Shown here one piece after another: positions 1-11,400 of a stretch of 64,000 nt of DNA (positions are counted from its first letter, which is position 1; every line of letters begins with the position of its first letter). The stretch spans positions 13,290,118-13,354,117 of the forward strand of contig NC_049996.1 in the NCBI RefSeq assembly GCF_000003815.2, written 5' to 3'. Source of the DNA: Branchiostoma floridae (taxonomy: Eukaryota > Chordata > Leptocardii > Amphioxiformes > Branchiostomatidae). A program made the position numbers and the translations under genes. A model generated the notes under the pieces. That model did no database searches and had not been told where the DNA came from. It saw nothing but the letters and a program-made list of their open reading frames with translations.

Positions 1-654
1 GGATTGCAATGAAGGGTGTAGCAGAACACAGTTTTCGGCCTACGGTGATTCTTATAGTTAAGGTCCACAAGGTGACTGACATTGACGCGGGCAAAACCAG
101 GGTGCAGGTTTGAAGCACGACAAACTATTTTGTTGAAGTCAAATGGTATAATGTAAACATGTGTGGCCGTTATAATTTTACAATTGACCAACAACAGAAA
201 ACCCAGACATGTAAAATTAACATTTGTTTGGTATCGTTTGCAAGACTATTAAAATCAAATAAATGTTAAAGTACCCCCGAAAGCTTGCCGAAGAGGACTG
301 AGCGCTGATAAGTATAATTAGGGCAGTGCTATAGGTAATATGAAATCGTTTCGTATCCGTAGCTGTAGGCTGGACTTGAAACAAGACCCAGAGTAAAAAG
401 ACTACGATTCAAGCTGCAGGTGCCCGTACGAAGCCGTGAAATGAGAATACAGGAGAGTCGAGAACCGAAGCTAAAATGGCTCACTTTGGGAGGGCGTACT
501 CATTTAAAAAGATGTGTTCGAAATTTTGAGAAATTGGCATTGTTGTTCTATCATGTAGAGTCACGACGTGTGTACCGTATTACTAATAGTGCCTGTGGAT
601 AAACGTCGATGCATGTACACTACTAATGAATAAACTTTATCTAAAGAAAATGAT
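1..654. other. Gene-free stretch, tail of a repeat unit
   Basis: No credible gene is visible; the short open frames lack any recognisable domain or splice structure. The part around 530-600 (a 'TTGTTCTATCATGTA' stretch followed by a conserved block) resembles 34310-34390 and, more weakly, 17300-17345. Those sites lie downstream of the two LRR receptor genes, so this stretch may be the tail of a further unit of the same tandem family lying to the left of the window. That is inference from similarity by eye. Confidence 0.4.
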
Positions 655-799
655 TTCTTTGTACAGCATGCATAGCGGGAACAGTGTATCAATAAGAACA
701 AAATAGACGGTAGATCTTGTTTTTGCATAGCTTCTTTTCTTTAAATTCATGTGTTGTACCAAATGCCAACTGTCAGAAAAATGTAATGTATATGCATTA

Positions 800-1100
800 T
801 CAACACGCCCATATAAGAAAGGTTTTCCCCTCTCCGTTGCGCAACATCCATACCGAGCTCTGCAATTGGTCGATTTTTGGTCGTTCGAGCACACTCGTGA
901 TGTCAGCTTTAGACAATCATCACGCCCACGTAAGTATGACTACTAGTAATCAAACATTGTATTTCCAACTTCACTGCGTCACAGCCACTCCGAACTCACA
1001 TCTGGGAGGCTCTAGTGCAACAAGAAGACTGAGGACAGCCCTTCGTGACTTCCTTTCCAAGAGAATACAAACTGTCAATATAGGCTGCCAAGCTTGAAAG
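800..1100 (+). promoter_or_regulatory. Putative promoter plus non-coding first exon, unit A
   Basis: This is the first of four related units. It carries ATTGG (inverted CCAAT), a degenerate CRE (TGATGTCAGC at 899), the conserved 'CCACTCCGAACTCACATCTGGG' type segment near 985-1010, and ends in a good splice donor (GAAAG|GTAAGTTTGG, exon end 1100). The receptor gene downstream starts behind a 5'UTR splice acceptor, so this could be one of its alternative non-coding first exons. An open frame of 126 codons (717-1097) crosses it but is not conserved in the other units. No transcript evidence is available here. Confidence 0.45.
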
Positions 1101-1725
1101 GTAAGTTTGGAGAAACGTATGGTATGAAATATATAATTTCAGAATTCAAATCACCTGGTGAAAAATAATCCATTATGTCGTTATGAAGGCAACGGGAAGC
1201 ATCCAAAACGTTGCCAAGAACTTATAGCTGCAACATCTCTTTCAAATAACGATCACTGGGCCAAATCATTAGATAAATTACTTCACGAGAAATTCAAACT
1301 TTAAAAAAATGGGGATAGGGCAAGTTCCTGACAAGCCGATTTTATTTCTTTGGATTAGCTTTGTTTTTAGTTTTAAAAAATCCTACTTTTGCCACTTAGT
1401 ATATAAATGAATTCTAAATGCTAATATTGTGACATCACCATTAAATAGTGCTATTGTCTTCCCAATCATTTAGATTTGCCTTTTTATTGAAACACTTAAA
1501 ATGTGTAATTCAATTCTCGCAATGTCAAACAGCATAAGTTGTTAACTGAGAATGTTTTCAGTCTATAACAGAAAGTCTGTTTTTTTACTTCTGTTTTATC
1601 ATCCTGCAACAATCTGAGAACCAAGGGATTGAATATGATGTGGTTTAATCTTCATATCTGGTCCAAACGGCGCAGCCATTAAAAATGTCAATGAAAGAAA
1701 AAGGAGTTAACAACCTCCATGTTAG
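1101..1725. other. Intronic or intergenic flank of unit A
   Basis: No gene is seen. The stretch aligns by eye with 22760-22935 and 23902-24300 of copy 2, for example the 'AAGCCGATTT..TTTCTTTGGATT' block. At 1301-1304 it contains an unoccupied TTAA, which in copy 2 is occupied by a 958-bp element. Confidence 0.6.
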
Positions 1726-3581
1726 CCCTATTCAGACCAGGGGGGTTGAGGCCTGCGCCAACTTTGACGTCCTATAACGCCAGAACGGCTTATGCTATAG
1801 CCACCAAATTTAGTGAGTTTTCTTAAAATTCTGTTGGCAAAAAATCCTTGGAAGTTTTCGTGTTGCCATGGCAATCGTTTGTTGACAGGCAGTTTTGCCA
1901 AAAATCACTAATTCCGGTCACGATGGTCAAATTTGGCCCAAAAGTTTCCATTTGAACGCAGAGTATCAGGTTACCGGAACTCCCGCTCGTTCCCTGCGGA
2001 GGGCTGACGGTGACTGAAACATCTTCTACAAGACCGTGATAGTCAGAAAAGCAACCCCTCGCACGTGTCTCGTCGAGATTAAATGAAAACTGGCAGTGTG
2101 TACACGTCAAATCTTACCGTGTACTTGTGCGGCACAGTTTTGTGTCAATGTTTTCTGAAATGTGCCTAGTTGGTTGATTTAGAAAGGGTGTTTGGTGGAC
2201 GAAAAAACAAATACCATATTTAGATCGGTCCTAAATTCGACTGAAAATCCAAATCTTTTAATAAGTTTTATATTATCTGAGTAATTATTGTAAGATCAAA
2301 CTTTCTGTCATAGGGATTTTTCAACTTCTACCTAGAACTATTTTTACAGCCAAGATAAGGTCGAAAAATCATGTTTTCCACACTCAAAGACTCGAAATTC
2401 AAAATTGCCTCCATATTCCAAAAATCCCTAAGACAGAAATCTAGAGATATTAGTTGTCGACAATGTAAGTCCTGAAAGAGTTGATTTGCATGCGTTTTGT
2501 AAGCGATTTAAATACCATGTTTGGTCGTATGTCGAGTCGCACTGATAGGGGCATGGAGTAATTGATACCGCCGTAAACAAGTGTTGGAATATTCAAGGTA
2601 ACCAATAATGACGAGAGCAGCTTTAATAGATGTCAAATATTCCAAACTTAGCGGCAGCAAAACTAAGCTTGCCAGATAACGTTTTATATTTGCGAAAATT
2701 TTAGTTTTTCTTCTGACGCACGGCACCCCGGAAAACAAGGGTGTTTTCTGCATGATTACTGTAACAACCTGCGGATGACCGTGGGTGACCTCCAATAGAA
2801 CCCCCGTTCTGTTCGATCACGTCAGCGTTCTGTTCGATCACGTCAGATGGAACATGATTCATGTTCTAAATCCCCAAATAGAATTTTGGAAATTTTGGGG
2901 CCAAATTTTACCATCTTGGGTTCTAACAATGTATTTTTCACGTTTATTTACTATATTACTACTATTTTGTTACATGAATAAGAATTCGTGTTATTCAGAA
3001 TATCTTTCATAATTATATATGCATAAATTATGCTAATTTGATGACGTCATCAGTCCAAATCCAAGATGGCGGACGGTATAGCCAGATCAAAAGTAACTAG
3101 CTTATTATCCCTTAGAATTTGTAACTACCTGGTATTTTTTCATGAAAAACCGTCTAAATGAATGTATTTAGTCTATTTCCATTGGCTTTTGTGATTATTT
3201 GTTGCAAAAAAAGCATTTTTGAAAATTCATTGTGATGGATGCAATATGGCGGAGCGTCATTTTATGACGTCGTTTTGACGTCATTGATGTTGCTATTGGC
3301 AACAGAGGTCCTAACTAACATTATTACTTTGTTATCTGCACTTGCTAGAGAATAGCCTTTTTCATGGGTCTGGCCAATATAATCAAAATGATGACGTCAT
3401 ATTACGTCATCGTAACGGCAAACGTCACATACGTAAGAAATTATGTTCATATCATTTCGTAAGTATTTGGTTGCCATGCGACACGTCGGTCAAGAGTTAG
3501 AGGACTTAGAAGAGGAGGGCCTCACAAGCAGCCCCCCCCCCCCCATCCATGGATGACCAAAAAAGCCCGGTTTGAATAGGG
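1726..3581. mobile_element. TTAA-target DNA transposon, non-autonomous (1.86 kb)
   Basis: The ends are CCCTATTCAGACC at the left and a matching inverted GGTTTGAATAGGG at the right, flanked by TTAG (1722-1725) and TTAA (3582-3585). The homologous site in copy 2 is empty (TTAA at 24302-24305). TTAA target duplication and CCC termini fit a piggyBac-like element. No intact transposase is visible. The interior has several TGACGTCA motifs and a 'CCAAGATGGCGGA' motif near 3060. Minus-strand open frames at 1823-2110 and 2508-2795 share residues with an ORF at 52802-53131, so part of a coding sequence may survive. Confidence 0.75.
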
Positions 3582-3719
3582 TTAATGTTGATATGCAAAC
3601 AGCCAGCTTCAGACATTCAGCACAACCATATCAGCAATATTCGCCAAATAACAGCTACTCAATCACTCAGGGATAGGATTTTAGAAATGGTCTGACGTTT
3701 TAGGTAGAATCTCTACCTT

Positions 3720-3914
3720 TGACTTTGTGTCACCCTGACGTCAGCTTCAGACAATCAACACGCCCACCTAAGCTAGACAAATAAAACAATGTTTTCCCCA
3801 CACCGAGCTCGCATCTGGGAGGCACCACTGCAACACGAGGACTGAGCGCAGCCCCTCATGACTTCCTCACCCAGACCATAAGGTGGCAACTCGAGTTTCT
3901 GACCAGCTTGCGAG
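3720..3914 (+). promoter_or_regulatory. Putative promoter plus non-coding first exon, unit B
   Basis: The unit contains a perfect palindromic CRE core (CTGACGTCAG, about 3736), an AATAAAACA TATA-like block near 3780, the conserved CACCGAGCTCGCATCTGGGA segment, and a splice donor (GCGAG|GTAAGT, exon end 3914). A second donor-like site follows at about 3935. It is closely related to unit D (25470-25666). It lies 4.6 kb upstream of the receptor start codon and has no long conserved reading frame, so a 5'UTR exon is more likely than a coding exon. It could instead be only a dispersed repeat. Confidence 0.5.
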
Positions 3915-4602
3915 GTAAGTTTGGAGAAACTTCAGGTAAGCGTGTTTTCAGAAATCAAACCACCTGCACCAATGAAGGAAAGGCATGGCAGATACAAAAC
4001 TAGATCTGGTATCCCAGAAACAAAATATTAAAACCAGAATACAATCGTGTACTGTAAACCCCATTGATCATATATTTACTTAACAGTCATATTCAGGTTA
4101 GGGCATGTTACTGACCAGCCTTCATGTGCCCGCACCTCCTATTGCGTCACTTACACCAATCTACGTCTTTGGATTCGTTCGCTTTTCTGACCTTAAAAAA
4201 ATAAAACAGTGAAGAAAGTTGCATATAGTTCTTTAAGTTTTCCTATTCACTAAAACACCCAAAGTCTAAGATTTTATCCCCGAAATGTCTACTGGTCAGC
4301 GAAAAGTGTGCCTGGTCCTCAACAGAATGCCTGTTTCGTGCTTTCTGTCAGTTCCATGCCCACTCCTACATCATTTGAGCACCAAGGGATTAAGTTGATG
4401 TGACTTAATCTGATCTGTTCTAAACTACGTCATTAATATGTCAGTGAAAGAAAAACGAGTAGACAACCTCCATGTTAAACGTTAATATTCAAACAGCCAT
4501 CTTCAGACCATTAACATATTCATGTAAACAGTAACACTACTCTAAGGCTGTTTGTCACACTACATTTCGGCACGAAAATCGAAATAAGTGTTCTGGCGCT
4601 CT
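3915..4602. other. Flank of unit B, no gene
   Basis: No coding region is recognised. The sequence parallels 25690-26427 in copy 2, including 'GTCAGTGAAAGAAAAA' and 'TTCTGGCGCTCT', which helps to define the duplicated unit. Confidence 0.55.
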
Positions 4603-5041
4603 TAGTGGTGCGTACCTAAAGCCCGGACTTGGAATTGAACCGAAAATGTTTAGGTCCAAGTGAAAAAAAAACACCTAAATGTCCGGAGCCAAGTCACTGT
4701 CACCAAGAGCAACCTGTCACTTATATTCCCTTTTTTTGTTGTTCTAAACCTTTAAAACCTTCCATAGACAATGAAATTTGCACTGGAAAAAGACAAGAAA
4801 CGTTTTGTGTTTACACTGGCTGTATATAATTTGCATTGTATTTTTCACATTGCATTTCAATTCATGCTTTAACATGCAATTTTATATGCACCATCCCCCC
4901 TCCTCCTCAAAAAAATATTTCTACTGCACATAATATGCAATGATGGGTTCAGGTCCGGACTTAAAAATCCGGACCTGAACCTGAACTGGTGGACCTGAAT
5001 CCGGACCTGAACCTGAATATGAGTTTAGGTACGCACCACTA
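4603..5041. mobile_element. hAT-like MITE (439 bp) with 8-bp target duplication
   Basis: The terminal inverted repeats are TAGTGGTGCGTACCTAAA and its complement. They are flanked by a perfect 8-bp direct repeat GGCGCTCT (4595-4602 and 5042-5049), the hallmark of hAT superfamily insertion. The paralogous site in copy 2 (GGTGCTCT, 26428-26435) is empty. The interior is rich in nested GGTCCGGACC / GGACCTGAACC palindromes. A short open frame (4629-4829) is not conserved. This is a non-autonomous element. Confidence 0.85.
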
Positions 5042-5208
5042 GGCGCTCTCTCTTAGAAATGCTAATAGTGTATTATACTTTTGCATGTTTTGAGTTTGTA
5101 CGGATTGATTGTCTTCATACAGTTTGCAATTGTATGCTGATAATGGTTGACTTCTCTGCATGGTTTGACTTTGTAGGGATGAATTGTATGCATCCTAATA
5201 ATGCTTCA

Positions 5209-6310
5209 TTGTACGGGTCACTAGCGCTTGTCTGTCTGTCTGTGTGTCAATAAGATAAATCAAGAACGGCTGGATGGATTGGACTTTATACTTGTTGTGT
5301 TGGTGGGTTGTGATGAAAGCTGAAAATGATTAGATTTTGGGCCCTCTAGCCGCCCTTGGTATTGCAGCGCCACCTCCGGTTTTGTTTTCTCGTCGATCGT
5401 GCTTTGAACAAGCTTTGGTCACGGATTTTAAGTATTAGATCATAGCTCTTGTGGTCAGGAATAAGTGACAAACGTTTGGGCCCCCTTGCGGCTAGTATTG
5501 GGATAGCAGGGGCATTTTTTTCAAAACTTCTAAACGTTCCGGGTCGGAGTTCAAATCTGACCGGAGTTGGCCGGAAGTGCGCTGTTGTCTCACTAACTTT
5601 TGCTCCCTGTTGCTTGGCGATCGTTATAGCTGAGCATAGATTTGTCGTATTCCTTGAAAAGCCACGCCCTTTTTCCCCTCCAGGCGAGCTACATTGAATC
5701 ACAGGCCTAAAGTTACCCGAGTAATCTATCATAGCAGTTTAAATCAATGTATCTCTTGTCCCGGACATGATATGGCCTTGATATCTTAGTGGTAGATAGC
5801 TTTTAAATTCATAACAAAGTGAGACAAGTTTCAGCCCCCTAAAATTTATTTTTGTAACTGCAGGGGCATTTTAGTCAAGACATTTCAAAGAGGATAACTG
5901 TAGAAGGAATGACGGGTTGACATCATTTTAGGTATGCGGGTAGCTTAGGCAAAGATGTTCATAGTGATATACATGCTATGCAGCTGAGGACTTAATTTAC
6001 ATCATTAATGTGGAAATTGCGTAATTCCATTGTTGTTTTTAACTGGACTTCAATAAATGTAAAACATATAAATTATGATAGGTGGAACATAAGCAGATAC
6101 CAAATATGCTAATGAGGAACTGATTTGCGTAATATATGCGAAAATTACAAAACCGCTTAATGATTAATGATGGGAATTTTATACTTGTGACATCTGTATA
6201 TTAGTCAATGATGAACATCAGCATGCATAAATCATGTAAATCTACAAGTCATTTGCATAAAATTTACAAAAGCACTTAATATTTCACGGAGGTATGTGGT
6301 CGCCGAACTC
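5209..6310 (+). repeat. Dispersed repeat, 'GTCTGTCTGTCTG..AAGAACGGC' family
   Basis: The copy begins with GTCACTAGCGCTTGTCTGTC, contains 'ATCAAGAACGGCTGGATGG' and 'GGGCCCTCTAGCCGCC', and ends near an ACTCTAG at about 6312. Related copies are at 21905-22257 (reverse), 26632-27860, 28020-28930, 35960-36335 (reverse), 40040-40200, 43660-43905 (reverse), 46305-47015 and 53590-53830. Some copies have 'ACCTCCATGA' inverted ends. No conserved protein is encoded; the opposing open frames at 5346-5732 and 5449-5697 look fortuitous. Confidence 0.7.
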
Positions 6311-7379
6311 TAGTTTATCTATAGTTTGTACGCTAATGTTTTATTGTTCAGCAGGGTTTAATTGTGTAAAGATTTTTTTTGTGTAGTCTGACGACATAAC
6401 TTTTTTAGTTCTTCGCTCTATGGCAATAGCATTTTTACAAATATTATCTATATATTGTATCGACTTTAGCTTTTGGTTTAAACTGTATGATAATAATCAT
6501 GGTTCTATTCTTTCTACATAGTTAACTATCATTATCTTTCTGCTGTTTAAGATGTAAGATAATGATAATTGAGTTTTGATAATTTTTATCACTATCCATT
6601 TTGTATGTTACTTAGGTATGTTTTTACCGTGTACTTTCACTTAGTCTCCGGGCATGAACTTACAGATACTTTCATCAACATTATCATTATATTTCAGCCA
6701 TACCATGATATGGTGAAATATATTGTATTCGTAATGTTTCTTCTTTCTTCTTCTTCTTTCTCCTGTCAAATCTTAAAAACACGGTATCTCCGTTGTTCCT
6801 GGACCGAATGACTTGAAATTTGTCACAAGCGTAGAGTGGGACAATACCCCCAGATGTTTTTTTTTTGGGTCATTTTTTTCATATCTGCTCCTTAAATGGT
6901 TTTATTGAGTTTTTTTGGCAATTTGTAGACCAAAACTGTATATTTTGGCCCCCTGTACCCTGGTGTTACATCAGAATGACCTGAAATTTGGTACAGAGGT
7001 GCCTTGATGATATGCCCACATAAAGGCAATAACAGTTTTGGCATACAGTACAACAAAATGCATAATTTTGCGACTTTTTGGCCATTTTTTTTACAAAAAC
7101 AGTACATTTTTTGCTAATGTACCCTGGTTTTACAACCAATTAAACTGAAATCTAACATAGAAGTGCACTTTACATAATATTATGCGCATATGGATTCAAT
7201 AACACTTTTGGCATACAGTAAAACAAAATGCCTAATTTTGCGATTTTGTGCCCATTTTCAGGCTTTCTCACTTGCAGAACTGTATGCCAGTATCAAGAAG
7301 AAAGCTAATCGCTTAGCCCTAATCAATATCGTGAGGAGGATCTAGGATTTGGCAGCCAATCAGCTAGCCTGGTTTTATT
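6311..7379. repeat. AT-rich stretch with a 173-bp spaced direct repeat
   Basis: No gene is seen. Between about 6900 and 7270 two related copies of a segment occur about 173 bp apart, most clearly TTTTGGCATACAGTA followed by ACAAAATGC (about 7036 and 7209), each preceded by a 'GTACCCTGG' block. Most of this region is missing from copy 2 of the segmental duplication, where the matching sequence jumps from the equivalent of about 6240 to that of about 8090. Confidence 0.5.
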
Positions 7380-7925
7380 CCGAAGAGTCCATTGGTACAC
7401 AGAGGGGTCCATTTTTATAAAAATTCATATTTGGACTGGGGTTTATGTAAAGTCTTTTATTGGGTCTATTTTTGGACTGGTCTATTTTGCAATTTTACAT
7501 GGGGTGTGCTGGAAGAGTCCCTTCTTGCACGGAGGGGGATTTTTTTAATTCTTATTTTGGACTTTATTGACTACTGGTATGTCAAAGTCTCTGAGTGGGG
7601 TTATTTTTGGACTAGTCTAATTTTCAATTTTACATGGAGTGTACTGGAAGAGTCCATTATTGCACGGAGGGGAAAATTCTTTTAAAATCCATTTTTGGAC
7701 TTTGGTGATTATGTCAAAGTATTTTTAGACTGGTCAATTATACCTTCTCATGCACGGGGGACCTTTTTTGCTAACTTGAATTTTGGATTCGGTTTCTTAT
7801 TCTAAAGGCCATGTTTTTAGTGGGAGTTGTTCTGGACTGGTCTATTGTGCAAATTCACATGGTATGTACTGGAGTCCATTCTTGTACAGGGGGGTTTTGT
7901 AAGATTCATTTTTGGGTTCAACTGT
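7380..7925. repeat. Degenerate tandem repeat, unit about 130 bp
   Basis: The phrases GAAGAGTCCATT (near 7381, 7512, 7648), CACGGAGGGG, TTTTTGGACTGGTCTA (near 7470, 7607, 7830) and TTTTACATGG recur at about 130-bp spacing for four to five imperfect copies. The 97-codon open frame at 7392-7685 simply runs through two units and has no recognisable protein signature. The array is absent at the equivalent place upstream of LRR2. Confidence 0.7.
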
Positions 7926-8467
7926 CATTAGTAAAAGAGATTTTCAAAACGGTTATTCTGTTGTTGCATGTGGAGGGAGATGGTTGAAATATGCTGTATT
8001 TGCTATGAAGCAAATGTTGGCCTTTCTAGTTTCATTTTTACCGTTGATATAAAGCCATATTTTGGTAACGTTTGTACCTGTGTAACCAGTGGTTTAGCAG
8101 CATAAGTCAAGTAACTATTCATGAATTGTCATAACGTTTTGTATATTGTTAGGATTAGCCTGCCTGCCTATTTGCTTAGGCCAAGAGCTGGCCCCTTGCT
8201 CCGCCCCGTCAGAAGCCTCCAGGTAGCACGATCCTTTGCACTTCCCTTCGCGAACTTAATACTTTCCCTCTGATGTAAATAGTTGTATTGTAATTTTACC
8301 ACGAACCTGGCATACAAGAGAGTAAAAATGTAGCTTCACTGAAACTGATAACACCAACACGCACAGCTGCATCGGTGGGAGAAACAATTGTTGCACATTG
8401 AAAAAGTCCTACTAATATGAAAATATTACATACATTTGCAGAGAGGACTTTTCTTTATTTTTCTCAG
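7926..8467 (+). promoter_or_regulatory. Conserved upstream region and 5'UTR acceptor of LRR1
   Basis: From about 8090 the sequence matches that upstream of LRR2 (29229 on), ending in a polypyrimidine tract and TTTCTCAG|GTAGCCAGACACC, with the AG at 8466-8467, 13 bp before the start codon. Both genes share this acceptor, so the coding region lies in a later exon and transcription starts further upstream. A GC-richer block at about 8157-8265 is present here and missing upstream of LRR2. Confidence 0.65.
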
Positions 8468-8480
8468 GTAGCCAGACACC

Positions 8481-11400
8481 ATGGACAGAAAGCTGCGACA
8501 CCTGCTGATGTTCCTTCTCATCATCCTGAAGGTACCCAACCTGCAGGTAGCTGGGTGGTGGGGATCAAGTAAGGAAGCAGACCGCAGCTGCACAAAATCA
8601 TCAGTTCATAAAGCCGGCCGCAACTGCGCACCACCGCGCTGCGATTGCCGTTATCTGAAACTCAGCAGCATTAATGTGAACCTCCCAGCAACCATCACAG
8701 AGTTAGATTTGGGATTTAACCAGATAACAATGGTTCAAAAAGGTGCATTTACAAATCTACCCGGGCTAGGAGAGTTGTGGCTGTCCAATAACAGGATAAA
8801 CAGGATTCAGAAAGGTGTATTTACAAATCTACCCTGCCTACGAGAGTTGTGGCTAAGCTACAACAAGATAACAATGCTTCAGGCAGGTATATTTGTACAT
8901 CTACCCCGGCTTCAAAAGTTGAACCTGAACAACAACCAGATAACAATGATTCAGGCAGGTATATTTGTAAATCTACCCCTGCTTCAAACGTTGAACCTGA
9001 ACAACAACCAGATAACAATGATTCAGGCAGGTATATTTGTAAATCTACCCCTGCTTCGAACGTTGGCCCTGAACAACAACCAGATAACAATGATTCAGGC
9101 AGGTATATTTGTAAATCTACCCCTGCTTCGAACGTTGAACCTGAACAACAACCAGATAACAATGGTTCAGAAAGGTGCATTTGTAAATCTACCCCAGCTA
9201 CTAATATTGCTTCTGTCCAACAACCATATAACAATGGTTCAGAAAGGTGCATTTGTAAATCAACCCCAGCTAATAATATTGCTTCTGTCCAACAACCAGA
9301 TAACAATGGTTCATAAAGGTGCATTTACAAATCTACCCTGCCTACTACACTTGGTGCTAAGCTACAACAAGATAACAATGATTCAGAAAGGTACATTTGT
9401 AAATCTACCACTACTTCAAAATTTGTACCTGTACAACAACAAGATAACAATGATTCAGAAAGGTGCATTTGTAAATCTACCACTACTTCAAAATTTGTAC
9501 CTGTACAGCAACCAAATAACAATGCTTCAGGCAGGTATATTTGTAGATCTACCCCAGCTTCAAATGTTGTTCCTGCACGACAACCAGATAACAATGATTC
9601 AGGCAGGTACATTTGTAAATCTACCCCAGTTGCAAAAGTTGACCCTTACGAGCAACAAGATGTCTGCCATTACCACTTTAGCTTTCAGCTTGTTGCCGTC
9701 TAATCTAAGCATAGACCTTAACGGAAACCCCTGGCAGTGTGACTGCAGGATGACTCCCTTCAGGCTAGATTCGACAGAATTTCCTTCATTTAAAGACCAG
9801 ATAAAATGTGCCGAACCCGCCAACTTACGGGGACAGAAGCTTACAGATGTCAGTCCTGAAGATTTGGTATGTGCAGAGCAAACCATATTTTCAACATTGC
9901 CTGTCCTAGTAATGTTTAACAATGGTTACAAAGGCACAACAGCTGGCTCCACTGTAAAGAAGAAGAAAAAGAAGAGAAAACCAACAATAGCTTCACCCCT
10001 TCCAAGCAACAGTTTCCATGCTGATACCCGAGCAACTTCTACAAACAACCATAATTGCACAGAAGCTGGCTACACATCCAATGACTATTACAATAGCACA
10101 ACAGCAGATCCTAAAAATCAAAGAACCTCTAATGACTATTACAATAGCACAATAGCAGGTCTTAAAGGTAAAAGAGGCACAACTGGAGCGACAGAAAGTC
10201 CAACCCTTCAAACCACTTTAGACAAACAGGAAAACAGCGGTTCCATAATATCTGTTCCCAGTTACCCCATACCTGCTATCATTGGTTCTATCTGGGGTTC
10301 AATAGCTGGTATTTTCCTGATCGGTACCGTCATTCTCACACTCTGGTGCAAAAGGAGAACAAAGAATTCTCCATTAGACCCTACTTCAGGCCCAAATACT
10401 AACATCGATTTGAGTAACCTCAACAAAACAATACAGGGCCAGTCTCGGACCATCACTGACTCCAACCCAAACACTACAACTACTGTAGTGACCAGTGACC
10501 ATGATCACCAGTATGAAGACATAGACCGACATACCAACCTAAGGCAAGGTCAGTCTCAGACCATCACTGAATTTAATACAAACACCACAGCAGCTGGTTT
10601 AATGACCAGTGCCCATGATCACCAGTATGATGATGTTGACAACCATCATGATCAGACAGGGCAAGGCCAGTCTCTGGCTAACGCTCAACCTCTGAAGGTT
10701 GAAAGTCTGTCACATAACGAGGTGCTAGCTGCATTAAAGCCAAACCCTATGTATGCAGGCCCAGAAGCACCATCAAAGGACCAAACATCTACAGCAATGG
10801 TCAGTGGTCATGATCAGACAGGGCAGGGTCAGTCTCAGACCATCACTGAATCACACGCAAGCACCACAGCTGCTGCAGTGGACAGTGGCCATGAACACCG
10901 GTACAAAGATGTTGAAAACTATCATGATCAGACAGGGCAGGGTCAGTCTCAGGCCATCAATGAATTCTTGGATGCTTTAAATCAATCTTATGGCACTGGG
11001 CCGACTGCCTCGCAGCAGAATTCTCTGTACAAAGTTGTGGGCCAGTATCAGACCATCATTAAATCCAACTCAAACACCACGGCTGGTGAAACCAACTCAA
11101 ACAACACGGCTGGTTTAGTAACAAGTGGTCTTGACCAGTATGAAGATATGACCCAGCCTAATCAGACAGGGCAGGGGCAGTCTCAAGCTATTACTGAATC
11201 CAACCCAAACACCAAGGTAATGTCCAGTTGTCATGACCAAAAGTACGAAGACATGAACCAACATAATCATCTAGATCAGGGCCAGTCTCAGACCACCATT
11301 CAATCTCTAAACGTTGAAAACCTATCCCATAACGAAGTGCTATTTGCCTTAAAGCCAAATCCCATGTATGCAGATGCAGGAACACCATCACATGTCCAAA

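Noticed and set aside
717-1097. 126-codon forward open frame over unit A
   Set aside because: It is not conserved in the other three units and the unit has promoter and splice-donor features; more likely non-coding.
8821-9324. 167-codon reverse open frame (LLSGCCSGSTFEAGVDLQ repeats), and similar ones at 9325-9612 and 30188-30403
   Set aside because: It is the antisense shadow of the 72-bp LRR repeat; no splice sites or independent features.
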